NCBI RefSeq assembly: GCF_001482365.1
Contig: NZ_CP013254.1
Location: 1,426,001 to 1,490,000 of the forward strand
Source of the DNA: Kocuria flava
GTDB lineage: Bacteria; Actinomycetota; Actinomycetes; Actinomycetales; Micrococcaceae
Direction of reading: 5' to 3'
DNA: 64,000 nt
Position 1 is the first letter of the stretch. Every line of letters begins with the position of its first letter. Position numbers and translations under genes: made by a program. Below, piece after piece: positions 1 through 8,369 of this stretch. A model generated the notes under the pieces. That model saw nothing but the letters and a program-made list of their open reading frames with translations, was not told the origin of the DNA and searched no databases.

Positions 1-1425
1 CACCCCTACCCGGGGTGGATCGACGGCTACAAGGTCGCCGACCCGCTGATCATGGCCTACGCCAAGGGCGCGCTGCCGGAGTTCCCGGGGCTGCCGGACT
101 CGGTGCTCGACGTGATCCCGGTCGACCTCGTGGTCAACGCGATCGTGGCGCTGGCCGTGGGCGGGCACCGCGGCCCGGAGGGGGAGGTCACGGAGCCCGG
201 CGTGCAGGCGCCCGAGCCCGGCTACTACCAGGTGTGCTCCGGGGCCTCGAACCCGCTGCCGTTCCACCAGATGTACGAGAACGTGCACACCTTCTTCACG
301 GCCCACCCGCTCGAGGACGCCGACGGCGCCCCCATCCGGGTGCCGGAGTGGCACTTCCCCGCGAACAACGCCGTGGAGCGCTCGCTCGCGCTCAAGGAGC
401 GGCTCTCGGCGGTGGGCGGGAAGCTCACCACGGTCCTGCCCGCGACCTCGCGCACCCGGGAGTGGGCGAGCTCGCTGCACCGCATGCAGTCGGGCCTGGG
501 CTCCCTGCGCACCTACGTGGACCTCTACCAGTCCTACACGCGCACGGAGATGATCTTCGACGACGCCCGCACCCGCCAGCTCAACGACTCCCTGCCGGCG
601 GGCACGCCCGAGGACCGGACCGTCGACGTGCGCGCGATCGACTGGACCGACTACTGGCAGAACGTGCACCTGCCGGCCCTGACCGAGATGACGAAGGCCT
701 ACGGGCGGCTCAGGGCGGCCTCCCGCCGCCGCGGCGCCCCGAAGCGGGCGCTGCGCGAGGGCACGGACGTGCTGGCGGTCTTCGACCTCGAGGGCACCGT
801 GCTCGACTCCACGGTCGTCCGCCAGTACCTGCAGCTGCGCCGGCACACGCTGGGTCCGGCCCGGTGGCCGGCGGAGCTGGCGGAGCTCGTGGCGAGCGCC
901 CCGACGTACGTGAAGGCCGAGCGGCGCGACCGCGGGGAGTTCATCCGCGCCTTCATGCGCCGCTACGAGGGCGTGCCGGCCGCGACCGTGCGCGAGCTCG
1001 TGGCGGGACCGCTGGGGGAGGACATGCGCCGGCTGCTGCGGCCCGGGGCCCTCGCCCGGATCCAGGAGCACCGGGCGGCCGGGCACCGCACGGTGCTGGT
1101 CACCGGCTCGTTCGACCTGCTCGTGGAGCCGCTGGCGGAGCTGTTCGACGAGGTCGTGGCCGGGCGGATGGACGAGCGGGACGGGGTGATGACCGGCTAC
1201 CTCGCCGTGCCCCCGCTCGTGGACGAGGCCCGGGCGCAGTGGCTGGCGAAGTACGCCGAGCGCGGCGGCTACGACCTCTCCCGCTCCTACGGCTACGGGG
1301 ATTCCCACGCCGATGCGAGCTGGCTCTCCGCCGTCGGGCACCCGTACGCGGTCAACCCCGACCTGGCCCTGTACCGGCTGGCGCGCCGGAACCACTGGAC
1401 GGTCGAGGACTGGAAGCGGGCCTGA
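1..1425 (+). CDS. Fatty acyl-CoA reductase (SDR) fused to HAD-IB hydrolase, C-terminal part
   Basis: The reading frame is open from the first base, so the start lies upstream of the window; 474 residues are visible. The first ~240 look like the C-terminal half of a fatty acyl-CoA reductase-type extended SDR (the PVDLVVNAIVALA stretch after the substrate region). From about residue 255 a HAD-IB phosphatase domain follows, with motif I FDLEGTVLDST, motif II VTGSFD and motif IV GDSHAD near residue 434. Fusions of this kind are known in actinobacteria and are linked to lipid or wax metabolism. The Rossmann part is outside the window, so the reductase assignment is from family resemblance. A TetR regulator follows 38 bases downstream. 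Confidence 0.75.
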   Translation, partial: HPYPGWIDGYKVADPLIMAYAKGALPEFPGLPDSVLDVIPVDLVVNAIVALAVGGHRGPEGEVTEPGVQAPEPGYYQVCSGASNPLPFHQMYENVHTFFTAHPLEDADGAPIRVPEWHFPANNAVERSLALKERLSAVGGKLTTVLPATSRTREWASSLHRMQSGLGSLRTYVDLYQSYTRTEMIFDDARTRQLNDSLPAGTPEDRTVDVRAIDWTDYWQNVHLPALTEMTKAYGRLRAASRRRGAPKRALREGTDVLAVFDLEGTVLDSTVVRQYLQLRRHTLGPARWPAELAELVASAPTYVKAERRDRGEFIRAFMRRYEGVPAATVRELVAGPLGEDMRRLLRPGALARIQEHRAAGHRTVLVTGSFDLLVEPLAELFDEVVAGRMDERDGVMTGYLAVPPLVDEARAQWLAKYAERGGYDLSRSYGYGDSHADASWLSAVGHPYAVNPDLALYRLARRNHWTVEDWKRA

Positions 1426-1463
1426 GCCCGTCCGGTGGCGGGCCACGGCGGACGGGGGCGGCG

Positions 1464-2042
1464 GTGACGGAGGACGGGCAGCGGCCCGACCCGAGGACGG
1501 TGTCGACCGACCAGAAGATCACCGCGGCGGCGCTGGCCCTCCTGCGGAAGGGCGGGCCCCAGCGGGTGAGCATCGAGGCGGTCTCCGCGGCCTCGGGCGT
1601 GGCCAAGACCTCGATCTACCGCCGCTACGCGAACAGCCTCGAGCTGCTCGAGGGGGTCCTCGAGCACGCCGCGGCGGTGCACGCCCCCGAACAGCCCGAC
1701 GCGGCGGGGGACTGGGGGCAGGCCCTGGAGCGGACCCTGCGGCTGCTGCTGCGGGACATGGGCACGGGGGTCGCGGTCGCGCTGCTGAGCGAGCCCGCCT
1801 CGGAGACCTCCCGGATCCTGCGGGCCCACGTGGTGCGCCCGCAGGTGGAGCGGCTGCGGGCGCTGCTCGCGGCGGAGGTCGCCGCCGGGCGCCTCGCCGC
1901 GGACCTGGACGTGGAGGTGGTGCTGGACTTCGTGCTGGGCTCGGCCTACTCCCACCTCGCCCGGTACGGGGAGATGGGCCCGGACTGGCCCGGGCGGGTG
2001 CACCGCACCCTGACCGGGGTGCTGCGGGCTCACCGGCCCTGA
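1464..2042 (+). CDS. TetR/AcrR family transcriptional regulator
   Basis: 192-residue protein with a TetR-type helix-turn-helix at about residues 15-60 (ITAAALALL, then VSIEAVSAASGVAKTSIYRRY), followed by a helical ligand-binding domain. The GTG at 1464 is the first start in this frame after the preceding gene; the frame stays open further upstream only as a shadow of that gene. It lies 38 bases after the acyl-CoA reductase/HAD gene on the same strand and may control it, which is inference from position. No operator was recognised and the ligand is unknown. Confidence 0.85.
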   Translation: MTEDGQRPDPRTVSTDQKITAAALALLRKGGPQRVSIEAVSAASGVAKTSIYRRYANSLELLEGVLEHAAAVHAPEQPDAAGDWGQALERTLRLLLRDMGTGVAVALLSEPASETSRILRAHVVRPQVERLRALLAAEVAAGRLAADLDVEVVLDFVLGSAYSHLARYGEMGPDWPGRVHRTLTGVLRAHRP

Positions 2043-2055
2043 CGCCGGGCCGGGC

Positions 2056-3324
2056 TCAGAAGATCTCCCGCTCGTCGGGGCGGGTGGCCAGCTGGGAGGC
2101 GACGTAGTCGCGCACGGCCGCGGGCGTGGGCACGTCCTTGCCGGCCCGCTCGGAGAGGAACCAGCGGTGCTCGAGGACCTCGTGGACGATCTCCGGGGGC
2201 TCGAGCTTGCGCCGCATCGTGGCGGGCACGGCCGCCATGATCGGGGCGAAGACCTCCCGCATCCACAGCTGCGCGACGAGCTCCTCGTCGAGGCCCGGGT
2301 AGAGGTCCTGGCCGAGCTGGGCGATGTCCGTGAGCAGGCGCCGGGCCTGGTTCTCGTGGGCGGTCAGGCCCGTGAGCCGCTGCAGGCGCCGGGTGTGGTG
2401 GCCGGGCTCGACGACCTGCGGGCGCAGCCGGATCCGCCCGTCGTCGGTCTCCAGGGAGGCCTCCTCCACGTCGAAGCCCAGCCGGTTCAGCCGCCGCACG
2501 CGCTCGACGACCCGCCAGCGCTCGTCCATGCTGAAGGACTCCTCGACGGTCAGCTCCCGCCACAGGAACTCGTAGGTGGCCACGAGCCGGTCGGAGACCT
2601 CGAAGGGGTCGACGACGTCGGCCAGCTCGTGGCCCTCCTCGGCGGCCCCCGCGAGCAGGTCCATGATCTCCCCGGCCACGTTGGTCCGGGCGAGCTCGAC
2701 GTCGTAGGCGCGCTGGCCCGGGGACAGGGACGGGTGCAGCTCGCCGGTCTCGGCGTCCACGAGATAGGCGGCGAAGGCCCCGGCGTCGCGCCGGAACAGG
2801 GTGTTCGACAGCGAGACGTCGCCCCAGTAGAACCCGGACAGGTGCAGCTGGACGATCAGGGAGGCCAGGGCGTCGACGAGCCGCTCGACCGTCTCGGCGC
2901 GCGGGCCGGCGGAGAACAGCGCCCGGTAGGGCAGGGAGAAGCTCAGGTGGTCGGTCACCAGGGCGGCCGGCAGCTCCTCGCCCTCGGGGGTGTAGCGGTG
3001 GGTGACCACGCTGTCGGGCACCACGGCGGGGATGCCCATCCGCTGCAGCCGGCGCAGGATCCCGTACTCGTGCTGGGCGTAGTGGGCGGTGGTCTCCTTG
3101 ACCGCCACGACCTTCGGGCCCGCGTGGGCGAAGCGCACGACGTGGCGGGAGATCCCGCGCGGGAAGGCGACCAGGACCTCCTCCGGCCACTGCTCCAGGG
3201 GCTTCTCCCACGGCAGCTCCAGCAGCACCGGGTCGGGGAAGGCCGTCTGGATCGAGACCCGGGCCCCGGGCGGGCGGTCCCCCGCCGGGGGCCCGGGGGA
3301 GCGGGGGTCGGGGATGCCCTTCAT
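2056..3324 (-). CDS. DUF4032 family protein, kinase-like fold
   Basis: 422-residue protein matching the DUF4032 family of actinobacteria (function unknown). Around residue 165 it has GDVSLSNTLF, resembling the Asp...Asn catalytic loop of lipopolysaccharide or aminoglycoside kinases, preceded by a lysine region (VVAVKETTAHY) that could be the ATP-binding Lys. The frame runs on upstream, but the ATG at 3324 is chosen because a TAGCAT -10 box lies 8 bases before it, the leaderless arrangement seen elsewhere here. It is divergent from the RpiR regulator. Kinase activity is inference. Confidence 0.8.
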   Translation of the reverse strand: MKGIPDPRSPGPPAGDRPPGARVSIQTAFPDPVLLELPWEKPLEQWPEEVLVAFPRGISRHVVRFAHAGPKVVAVKETTAHYAQHEYGILRRLQRMGIPAVVPDSVVTHRYTPEGEELPAALVTDHLSFSLPYRALFSAGPRAETVERLVDALASLIVQLHLSGFYWGDVSLSNTLFRRDAGAFAAYLVDAETGELHPSLSPGQRAYDVELARTNVAGEIMDLLAGAAEEGHELADVVDPFEVSDRLVATYEFLWRELTVEESFSMDERWRVVERVRRLNRLGFDVEEASLETDDGRIRLRPQVVEPGHHTRRLQRLTGLTAHENQARRLLTDIAQLGQDLYPGLDEELVAQLWMREVFAPIMAAVPATMRRKLEPPEIVHEVLEHRWFLSERAGKDVPTPAAVRDYVASQLATRPDEREIF

Positions 3325-3332
3325 ACCGCGCC

Positions 3333-3338
3333 ATGCTA
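3333..3338 (-). promoter_or_regulatory. -10 box of leaderless DUF4032 gene
   Basis: TAGCAT on the minus strand, separated by 8 bases from the ATG at 3324. There is no Shine-Dalgarno sequence between them. Confidence 0.6.
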
Positions 3339-3378
3339 CCAACCGGCCCGTCGCGCGGTCCCGGCGGGCCCGCTCTCC

Positions 3379-3384
3379 TAGAGT
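3379..3384 (+). promoter_or_regulatory. -10 box upstream of RpiR regulator
   Basis: TAGAGT fits the actinobacterial TANNNT -10 pattern and lies 55 bases before the mini-ORF that precedes the regulator. No clear -35 was seen. Confidence 0.5.
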
Positions 3385-3438
3385 GGCGGGGTACGGACCT
3401 CCCCGGCGCCGGGCGCCGGGCCACGGCAGGAGCACAGC

Positions 3439-3471
3439 ATGGCGACCCAGCACGGCCCGCGGGGGCGGTGA
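3439..3471 (+). other. Ten-codon upstream ORF coupled to the RpiR gene
   Basis: AGGAG at 3428-3432, then 6 bases, then ATG opens a ten-codon ORF (MATQHGPRGR). Its TGA (3469-3471) overlaps the GTG start of the next gene in a GTGA arrangement. The main gene has no good ribosome site of its own, so it may depend on translation of this leader. Its reality as an expressed peptide is inference. Confidence 0.5.
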
Positions 3472-4292
3472 GCGTGTCCATCGAGCAGCGCATCCACGAC
3501 CGCTACGCGGAGCTCTCCCCGCAGGAGCAGCGGGCCGCCGACGTGCTCCTGGCCCACCTCGAGGACCTGGCCCTCTACAGCTCCGCGGAGCTGGCCGCGA
3601 TGAGCGGGGTCTCCCGGGCCACCCTCTCCCGGCTCTACCGCCACCTGGGCTACGAGTCGTTCACCGAGGTCCGGGAGGTCGCCCGCGGCCTGCGCCAGCA
3701 GGGCGTGCCCCTGGGGCCCGACGCCGACCCCCGCCGCTCCCGCCACCTCGACCAGGAGCTGCGCAACCTCCGGCGGGCCCTGGACCCCTCCGGCGAGCAG
3801 CTGGAGCGGGCCGTGGCGGTGCTGGCCGCGGCCCGCAGGGTCCTGGTCGTGGGCCTGCGCAACAGCCACCCCGTGGCCCTGCACCTGCGCCAGCAGCTCC
3901 AGCACGCCCGCCCGGAGGTGCGCCTGGCGCCCGTGCCGGGGCAGACGCTGGGGGAGGAGCTGCTGGACGTGGGCCCGGGCGACGCGGTCGTGCTCGTGGG
4001 CTTCCGCCGCCGCCCCCGCGGCTTCGGGGCGCTCGCGGAGGCGTGCGCGGGCACCGGGGCCCAGCTCGTGCTCGTCGCCGACGGCACGGCCCGCCGCTAC
4101 GCGGGGGCGGCCGACCTGTGGCTGGAGTGCCCGCTGGACAGCGCCGGGCCCTTCGACTCCTACGCGGCGGCGATGAGCCTCGTGGCGGTCCTCGCCGACG
4201 GCGTGCTCGCGGCCGCCGGCGAGGAGGGGCGCCGGCGGGTGGTGCGCGCCGCCGAGCTCTACGAGAGCCTGGCCGAGCTCGACCTGCGCTGA
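3468..4292 (+). CDS. MurR/RpiR family transcriptional regulator
   Basis: 274 residues. The N-terminal HTH_6 domain (about 5-75, SSAELAAMSGVSRATLSRLYRHLGY) binds DNA. A SIS sugar-isomerase-type domain (about 110-255) has VLVVGLRNSHPVALHL and usually senses a phosphosugar. Start choice: GTG 3468 overlaps the stop of a ten-codon leader ORF that has the only strong ribosome site; GTG 3474 is an alternative. The gene runs toward the trehalose genes otsA-otsB, only 12 bases from the otsB end. Its target is unknown, since no sugar operon adjoins it on the same strand. Confidence 0.85.
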   Translation: MSVSIEQRIHDRYAELSPQEQRAADVLLAHLEDLALYSSAELAAMSGVSRATLSRLYRHLGYESFTEVREVARGLRQQGVPLGPDADPRRSRHLDQELRNLRRALDPSGEQLERAVAVLAAARRVLVVGLRNSHPVALHLRQQLQHARPEVRLAPVPGQTLGEELLDVGPGDAVVLVGFRRRPRGFGALAEACAGTGAQLVLVADGTARRYAGAADLWLECPLDSAGPFDSYAAAMSLVAVLADGVLAAAGEEGRRRVVRAAELYESLAELDLR

Positions 4293-4304
4293 CGGGCGCG
4301 CGCC

Positions 4305-5129
4305 TCAGCGCCCGGCGCGCAGGCCGGCGAGCCGGGTCAGGGCGGCGGCCAGCTCCTGCGGGCCGGCCACCCGGTGGGCGGCGACGCTCGGCCCGGAGCC
4401 GACCTTGATCCCGACGTCGTGCGGGCCCAGCTCCCGCATGGCGTTCTCGTCGGTGACGTCGTCGCCGGCGAAGAGCGTGACGTCCGCGCCCGTGGCCTGC
4501 ATGAACGCCGTGATCCCCTCGCCCTTGGTGGCCGAGTGGACCGAGGACTCCACGACGTGCTGGCCCGGGGTGATCCGCAGCCCGTCGAGCTGCTCGAAGG
4601 CCTCGACCATCTCCTGCTCCGCCTGCGCGCACCGGGACTGGTCGTCCATGGTGCGGGTGTGGAAGGCCGCCCCGGTGGGCTTGAGCTCCAGCAGCGAGCC
4701 CGGCCAGCGGGCGACCTGCTGCTGCACGAGCGCGGTCGCCGCGGCCAGCAGCTCCTGCTGCTCGGGGCTCAGCCGCAGCTCCATGTCCTCGGCCGCGTCC
4801 CCCAGGGCGTCCAGGTGCATCTCGGCGCCGTGGGAGCCCGAGAGCAGCATCCGCCCGGACGGGTCCACGACCGAGCGCAGGAACGCCATGGGACGCCCGG
4901 AGATGACCGCCACGTACGTGTCCTGCTCCTGCAGCAGGGCCTCCATCGCCGACTGCGCCTCGGGCAGGGCCCGGCTCTCGCCCGGGTCGGCGGTGAACGG
5001 GGCCAGGGTGCCGTCGAAGTCGAGGGCCACGAGCAGGGTCCCCGCCGCCGCGGCCCGCTCCAGGGCCCGGTCCAGGGACTCCTGCGCGCCGGCTCCCGCC
5101 CGCAGGGCGTCGTCGTCCGTGCGGCTCAT
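4305..5129 (-). CDS. otsB: Trehalose-6-phosphate phosphatase
   Basis: 274-residue HAD-family enzyme that removes phosphate from trehalose 6-phosphate, the last step of the OtsA-OtsB route. HAD motif I is ALDFDGTLAPF (about residues 34-44), VISGR follows, then GSHGAE of the cap region and GDDVTDENAM as the acidic motif. The ATG at 5129 overlaps the otsA stop in an ATGA tetranucleotide, so the two are translationally coupled. Trehalose serves actinobacteria as an osmoprotectant and as a precursor of envelope glycolipids; which applies here cannot be told. Confidence 0.93.
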   Translation of the reverse strand: MSRTDDDALRAGAGAQESLDRALERAAAAGTLLVALDFDGTLAPFTADPGESRALPEAQSAMEALLQEQDTYVAVISGRPMAFLRSVVDPSGRMLLSGSHGAEMHLDALGDAAEDMELRLSPEQQELLAAATALVQQQVARWPGSLLELKPTGAAFHTRTMDDQSRCAQAEQEMVEAFEQLDGLRITPGQHVVESSVHSATKGEGITAFMQATGADVTLFAGDDVTDENAMRELGPHDVGIKVGSGPSVAAHRVAGPQELAAALTRLAGLRAGR

Positions 5130-6619
5130 CGCTCCTCCTCCTGCCCGGCCGCCGGACGGGCCTCGGCCCGCGCCCGGGCGAGGTCGCGCAGGAAGGCCTC
5201 CGACCAGCCGGTGACGTCGTGGCCCATCACGTGGCGGCGCATCGCCCGCATCCGCTTCTTCGCCTCCGCGGGCGGCATCTCCTTGGCCCGCACCATCGTG
5301 GCCTTCAGGCCGTCGATGTCGTGCGGGTTGACCAGCAGGGCCTGCTTGAGCTGCTCGGCCGCGCCGGTGAACTCCGAGAGCACGAGCACCCCCGAGCCGT
5401 CGGCGCGGGCCGCGACGTACTCCTTGGCCACGAGGTTCATCCCGTCGCGCAGCGAGGTGACGAGCATGACGTCGGTGGCGAGGTAGAGGGCGACCATCTC
5501 CTCGAAGGGGTACCCGTGGTGCAGGTAGCGCACCGCGGTGTGGGAGATCGTGTCGAACTGGCCGTTGATGTGCCCCACGAGCCCCTCCACCTGCTCGCGC
5601 AGGTGGACGTAGGACTCCACGCGCTCCCGCGAGGGGTTGGCGACCTGCACGAGCACCGACGGACCCACCGTGAGCGAGCCGTCCTCGAGCAGCTCCCCGT
5701 AGGCCTTGATCCGGTGCAGGATGCCCTTGGTGTAGTCCAGCCGGTCCACGCCGAGGAACACCGTCTCCGGGTCGCCGAGCTCGTGCCGGATCTCCTCGGC
5801 CCGCCGGCGCACCTCCGGGCGGGACGCGAGCTCCTCGATGGCCCCCGAGTCGATGGAGATCGGGTAGGACCGGGCGTGGACGGTCCACTCGTCCGCGCCG
5901 TCGCGGAACCGTGCCTGGCCCTGCTTGAAGGGCACGTCGAGGAACCGGCGCACGCACCGCTGGAAGTTCTGCGCGTCCCCGGGGCGCTGGAAGCCGATCA
6001 GGTCCGCCCCCGCCAGCCCCTCGAGCACCGCCCGCCGCCAGGGCAGCTGCCCGAAGATCTCCAGCGGCGGGAACGGGATGTGGTTGAAGAACCCGATCGT
6101 GAGGTCCGGGCGCAGCTCCCGCAGCAGGCGCGGGACGAGCTGGAGCTGGTAGTCCTGCACCCACACGGTCGCGCCCTGCGCCGCGACCTCCGCGGTGCGC
6201 TCCGCGAACCGCCGGTTGACCGTGCGGTAGGAGTTCCACCAGGTGCGGTGGAACTCCGGCGGGGCGATGACGTCGTGGTAGAGCGGCCACAGGGTCGCGT
6301 TGGAGAAGCCCTCGTAGTAGTCGGCGACCTCCTGCTCGGACAGCGGCACCGGGGCGAGGTGGAAGACGTCGTGGTCGAAGCGCTCCAGCACCTCGTCGGG
6401 GGCGCCGTGCCAGCCCACCCACGCACCGGCGTTGCGGGCCATGACGGGGGAGAGGGCGGCCACCAGACCGCCGGGGGAGCGGCGCCAGGACGCCTCGCCG
6501 GCCTCCACCGTCCGCTCGACCGGCAACCGGTTGGAGACGACGACGAAGTCGTAGCCTCCCTCCTGCCCCGGTGCGGCGGCGGGTGCTGGGCTCTGGTCGG
6601 GGTGCGGGGCCGAGGTCAT
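5126..6619 (-). CDS. otsA: Alpha,alpha-trehalose-phosphate synthase (UDP/GDP-glucose)
   Basis: 497-residue GT20 glycosyltransferase joining a nucleotide-activated glucose to glucose 6-phosphate. Family signatures run in order: VVVSNRLPVE near the N terminus, the glycine-rich GGLVAAL, WVGWHG, VQDYQL, FFNHIPFPP, GVDRLDYTKG and SLRDGMNLVAKEY. ATG 6619 follows a GGAAGGA ribosome site. Upstream on the minus strand is a TAGGAT -10-like box at about 6664-6669. It is the first gene of an otsA-otsB operon; length and motifs are complete. Confidence 0.94.
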   Translation of the reverse strand: MTSAPHPDQSPAPAAAPGQEGGYDFVVVSNRLPVERTVEAGEASWRRSPGGLVAALSPVMARNAGAWVGWHGAPDEVLERFDHDVFHLAPVPLSEQEVADYYEGFSNATLWPLYHDVIAPPEFHRTWWNSYRTVNRRFAERTAEVAAQGATVWVQDYQLQLVPRLLRELRPDLTIGFFNHIPFPPLEIFGQLPWRRAVLEGLAGADLIGFQRPGDAQNFQRCVRRFLDVPFKQGQARFRDGADEWTVHARSYPISIDSGAIEELASRPEVRRRAEEIRHELGDPETVFLGVDRLDYTKGILHRIKAYGELLEDGSLTVGPSVLVQVANPSRERVESYVHLREQVEGLVGHINGQFDTISHTAVRYLHHGYPFEEMVALYLATDVMLVTSLRDGMNLVAKEYVAARADGSGVLVLSEFTGAAEQLKQALLVNPHDIDGLKATMVRAKEMPPAEAKKRMRAMRRHVMGHDVTGWSEAFLRDLARARAEARPAAGQEEER

Positions 6620-6804
6620 GCGCGCGGGTCCTTCCGGTGGGCGTCGTCGTCCTGCGCCCATCCTAATTCGTCAGCACCCTCACGGTCTGCCCGTGGCCGC
6701 ACACGGCCGCCGGGGCCGGCCCTGCTCCCGGCGGCCGCCCAGGAACTCTCCGATACCCTGGGCACCGAACACCCGCCCCCCGTGCACCTCCCCGAGAAGG
6801 ACCC

Positions 6805-7677
6805 ATGGCATCCAGCAGCTCGAACCCCCAGCACGAGTCCCGTGAGGCCGCCCGCGAGCGGGCGCGCCGGATCGCGGACCAGCACGCCCGGCAGGAGAAG
6901 CGCTCGCGACGGCTGCTGCAGATCGGCATCCTCGCGCTCGTGGTGGTGATCCTCGCCGTGATCGGCGTGGTCGTCGCCCAGAACCGGGCCCAGCAGATCC
7001 CCGAGGCCGGCCCCGTCCCCGCGAGCGCCAACGAGTGGGGCGGCACGGTCCTCACCGCGGACGGGATCGTGAAGGACTCCTCGGAGGTCGACCAGCGCGA
7101 CCTGCGCGAGGTGCCCGAGGCCCCGGAGACCCCCGACGAGTCCGCGGTGCCGCCGGGGATCGTCGACCCCGCCGAGGCCGAGGAGTCGGACGGGCCCGTG
7201 GAGGTCGTGATCTTCCAGGACTTCGAGTGCGTGCACTGCGCGGACTTCGAGGCCGAGAACGGTGACGCCATCGCCGAGGCCGTCGCCGAGGGCGACGCCA
7301 CGGTCGAGTACCGCAACCTGAACTACCTCGACCGGGCCACCCCCACGAAGTACTCCTCCCGGGCCGCGGCCGCCGCCTACGAGGTCGCCAACCAGGTCTC
7401 CACCGAGCAGTACCTCGCCTTCGTCGAGGAGATGTTCTCCCACCAGGGCACCGGCGGGCTCGAGGACGAGCAGATCGCGGAGATCGCGGCGAAGCACGGC
7501 GCGGACGTCGAGGGCGCGCTCGAGGACAACGCCTGGCGCCCGATGGTCAACGTGGTCTCCCAGGAGTCCCTGGCCAACGGCATCGCCGGCACCCCCACCG
7601 TCTTCGTCGACGGCGAGCGCCTGGGCGACCAGCCGTTCCAGGAGGCCCTGGACGAGGCCGTGGAGGCCAAGAAGTAG
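6805..7677 (+). CDS. DsbA/thioredoxin-like membrane-anchored protein
   Basis: 290 residues: a basic cytoplasmic tail, one membrane helix at about 36-58, a linker, then a DsbA-like thioredoxin domain outside the membrane. The redox motif is Cys142-Val-His-Cys145 in FQDFECVHCADFE, and the cis-proline loop is GIAGTPTVFVDG. Such proteins form or reshuffle disulfides in secreted proteins, or act as thioredoxin-like anchors. The start is ATG 6805, just after a GAGAAGGA ribosome site. A TACCCT -10-like box lies near 6754. Several exported proteins nearby carry cysteines, but a substrate link is speculation. Confidence 0.88.
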   Translation: MASSSSNPQHESREAARERARRIADQHARQEKRSRRLLQIGILALVVVILAVIGVVVAQNRAQQIPEAGPVPASANEWGGTVLTADGIVKDSSEVDQRDLREVPEAPETPDESAVPPGIVDPAEAEESDGPVEVVIFQDFECVHCADFEAENGDAIAEAVAEGDATVEYRNLNYLDRATPTKYSSRAAAAAYEVANQVSTEQYLAFVEEMFSHQGTGGLEDEQIAEIAAKHGADVEGALEDNAWRPMVNVVSQESLANGIAGTPTVFVDGERLGDQPFQEALDEAVEAKK

Positions 7678-7699
7678 GGCCCGCCCCCGGCCCGCCGGT

Positions 7700-7732
7700 C
7701 GGCGCCGCACCCCGGGCCGGGGTGCGGCGCCG
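7700..7732 (+). terminator. Hairpin terminator after DsbA-like gene
   Basis: A 14-bp perfect stem with a 5-base loop (GGGCC) begins 23 bases after the stop codon. There is no T tract, as is usual for this genome. Confidence 0.7.
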
Positions 7733-7825
7733 CTGCGCGTGCGGCCCCGCCCGCCGGGCACGCTGCGGACCCCGGTCCCGGACGCCCGCGGCGACGGGGA
7801 TTTCGGGGCGGCCCGGGCGGTCCGA

Positions 7826-7831
7826 TATTCT
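7826..7831 (+). promoter_or_regulatory. -10 box upstream of tRNA-Thr
   Basis: TATTCT, 49 bases before the mature tRNA 5' end; no convincing -35 is visible. Confidence 0.5.
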
Positions 7832-7880
7832 GGGCAACCGTGCGTCCGGCCGCCCCGACGGCGCCGTCCGACCGCAGCCC

Positions 7881-7954
7881 GCCTCCTTAGCTCAGCTGGC
7901 CAGAGCACCTGTCTTGTAAACAGGGGGTCACCGGTTCGAATCCGGTAGGGGGCT
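7881..7954 (+). tRNA. tRNA-Thr(UGU)
   Basis: A full cloverleaf can be drawn. The acceptor GCCTCCT pairs with AGGGGGC (one G-T). The anticodon stem CCTGT/ACAGG carries loop CTTGTAA with anticodon TGT at 7915-7917, reading ACA. The T arm is CCGG-TTCGAAT-CCGG. The discriminator is T at 7954, and CCA is not encoded. A hairpin terminator follows. Confidence 0.95.
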
Positions 7955-7962
7955 CCGCTTTC

Positions 7963-7999
7963 CGCCCGCGGTGCCGGCGAACGCCCGGTGCCGCGGGCG
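7963..7999 (+). terminator. Hairpin terminator after tRNA-Thr
   Basis: A 15-bp stem, continuous if two adjacent G-T wobbles are allowed, with a 7-base loop, starts 9 bases after the tRNA. It is followed by a short TCTTC run. Confidence 0.65.
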
Positions 8000-8296
8000 T
8001 CTTCGCGGGAGCGAAGCTCCGTCACCGCGTGTGTCGGGCGCACCGCGTTTCTTCCCCGCGCACTGCGCTTCCCGGCGGTCGGTGCGCTCGGCGACCCGAA
8101 GACTGCTGATCGACCGGCGGAGATCCCGGAGGAGGGGGCCGAAGCGCCCCCGAGCCCTGCAAACAGTGGGATCCCGGCGTGTGCCGGAAGCGGCATGTTC
8201 GCGGTGTCCGGCCGCGCCGGCGAGGGTCGGGCACGACGTGCCGCGGGCCGACCGCGACGAGACGGAACCGTGACAGCATTCGCCCCGGTCGAAGGG
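8000..8296. other. Gene-free stretch of lower GC beside tRNA-Thr
   Basis: No convincing gene. Open frames cross it on both strands, but their translations show no known family, no good ribosome site and no normal codon-position bias. The base composition is visibly less GC-rich than its surroundings. No inverted repeats, no duplicate of the tRNA 3' end and no transposase fragment were found. It could be old transferred DNA or a decayed gene. Confidence 0.4.
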
Positions 8297-8326
8297 TTGA
8301 ACCCCTTTTCCGGACGCTCCTACCGT
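8297..8326 (+). promoter_or_regulatory. Promoter of His/Asp/Arg-rich protein gene
   Basis: TTGAAC (8297-8302), 18-base spacer, TACCGT (8321-8326). One of the few places here with both a -35 and a -10 close to the sigma-70-type consensus. It predicts a leader of about 90 bases. Confidence 0.6.
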
Positions 8327-8346
8327 GTTCTTACCTGGTTCACAGG

Positions 8347-8369
8347 GGAGACCTGTTGCGGAGGTCTCC
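8347..8369 (+). promoter_or_regulatory. Hairpin in the 5' leader
   Basis: GGAGACCT pairs perfectly with AGGTCTCC across a 7-base loop, about 15 bases after the predicted transcription start. Its role is unknown; it could stabilise or regulate the mRNA. Confidence 0.5.

Noticed and set aside
4293..4304. Terminator between the convergent RpiR and otsB genes
   Set aside because: Only a weak GC-rich inverted repeat is present and it overlaps the otsB end.
7881..8000. tRNA-Thr as attachment site of an integrated element
   Set aside because: No second copy of the tRNA 3' end, no integrase and no phage genes are found in the window.
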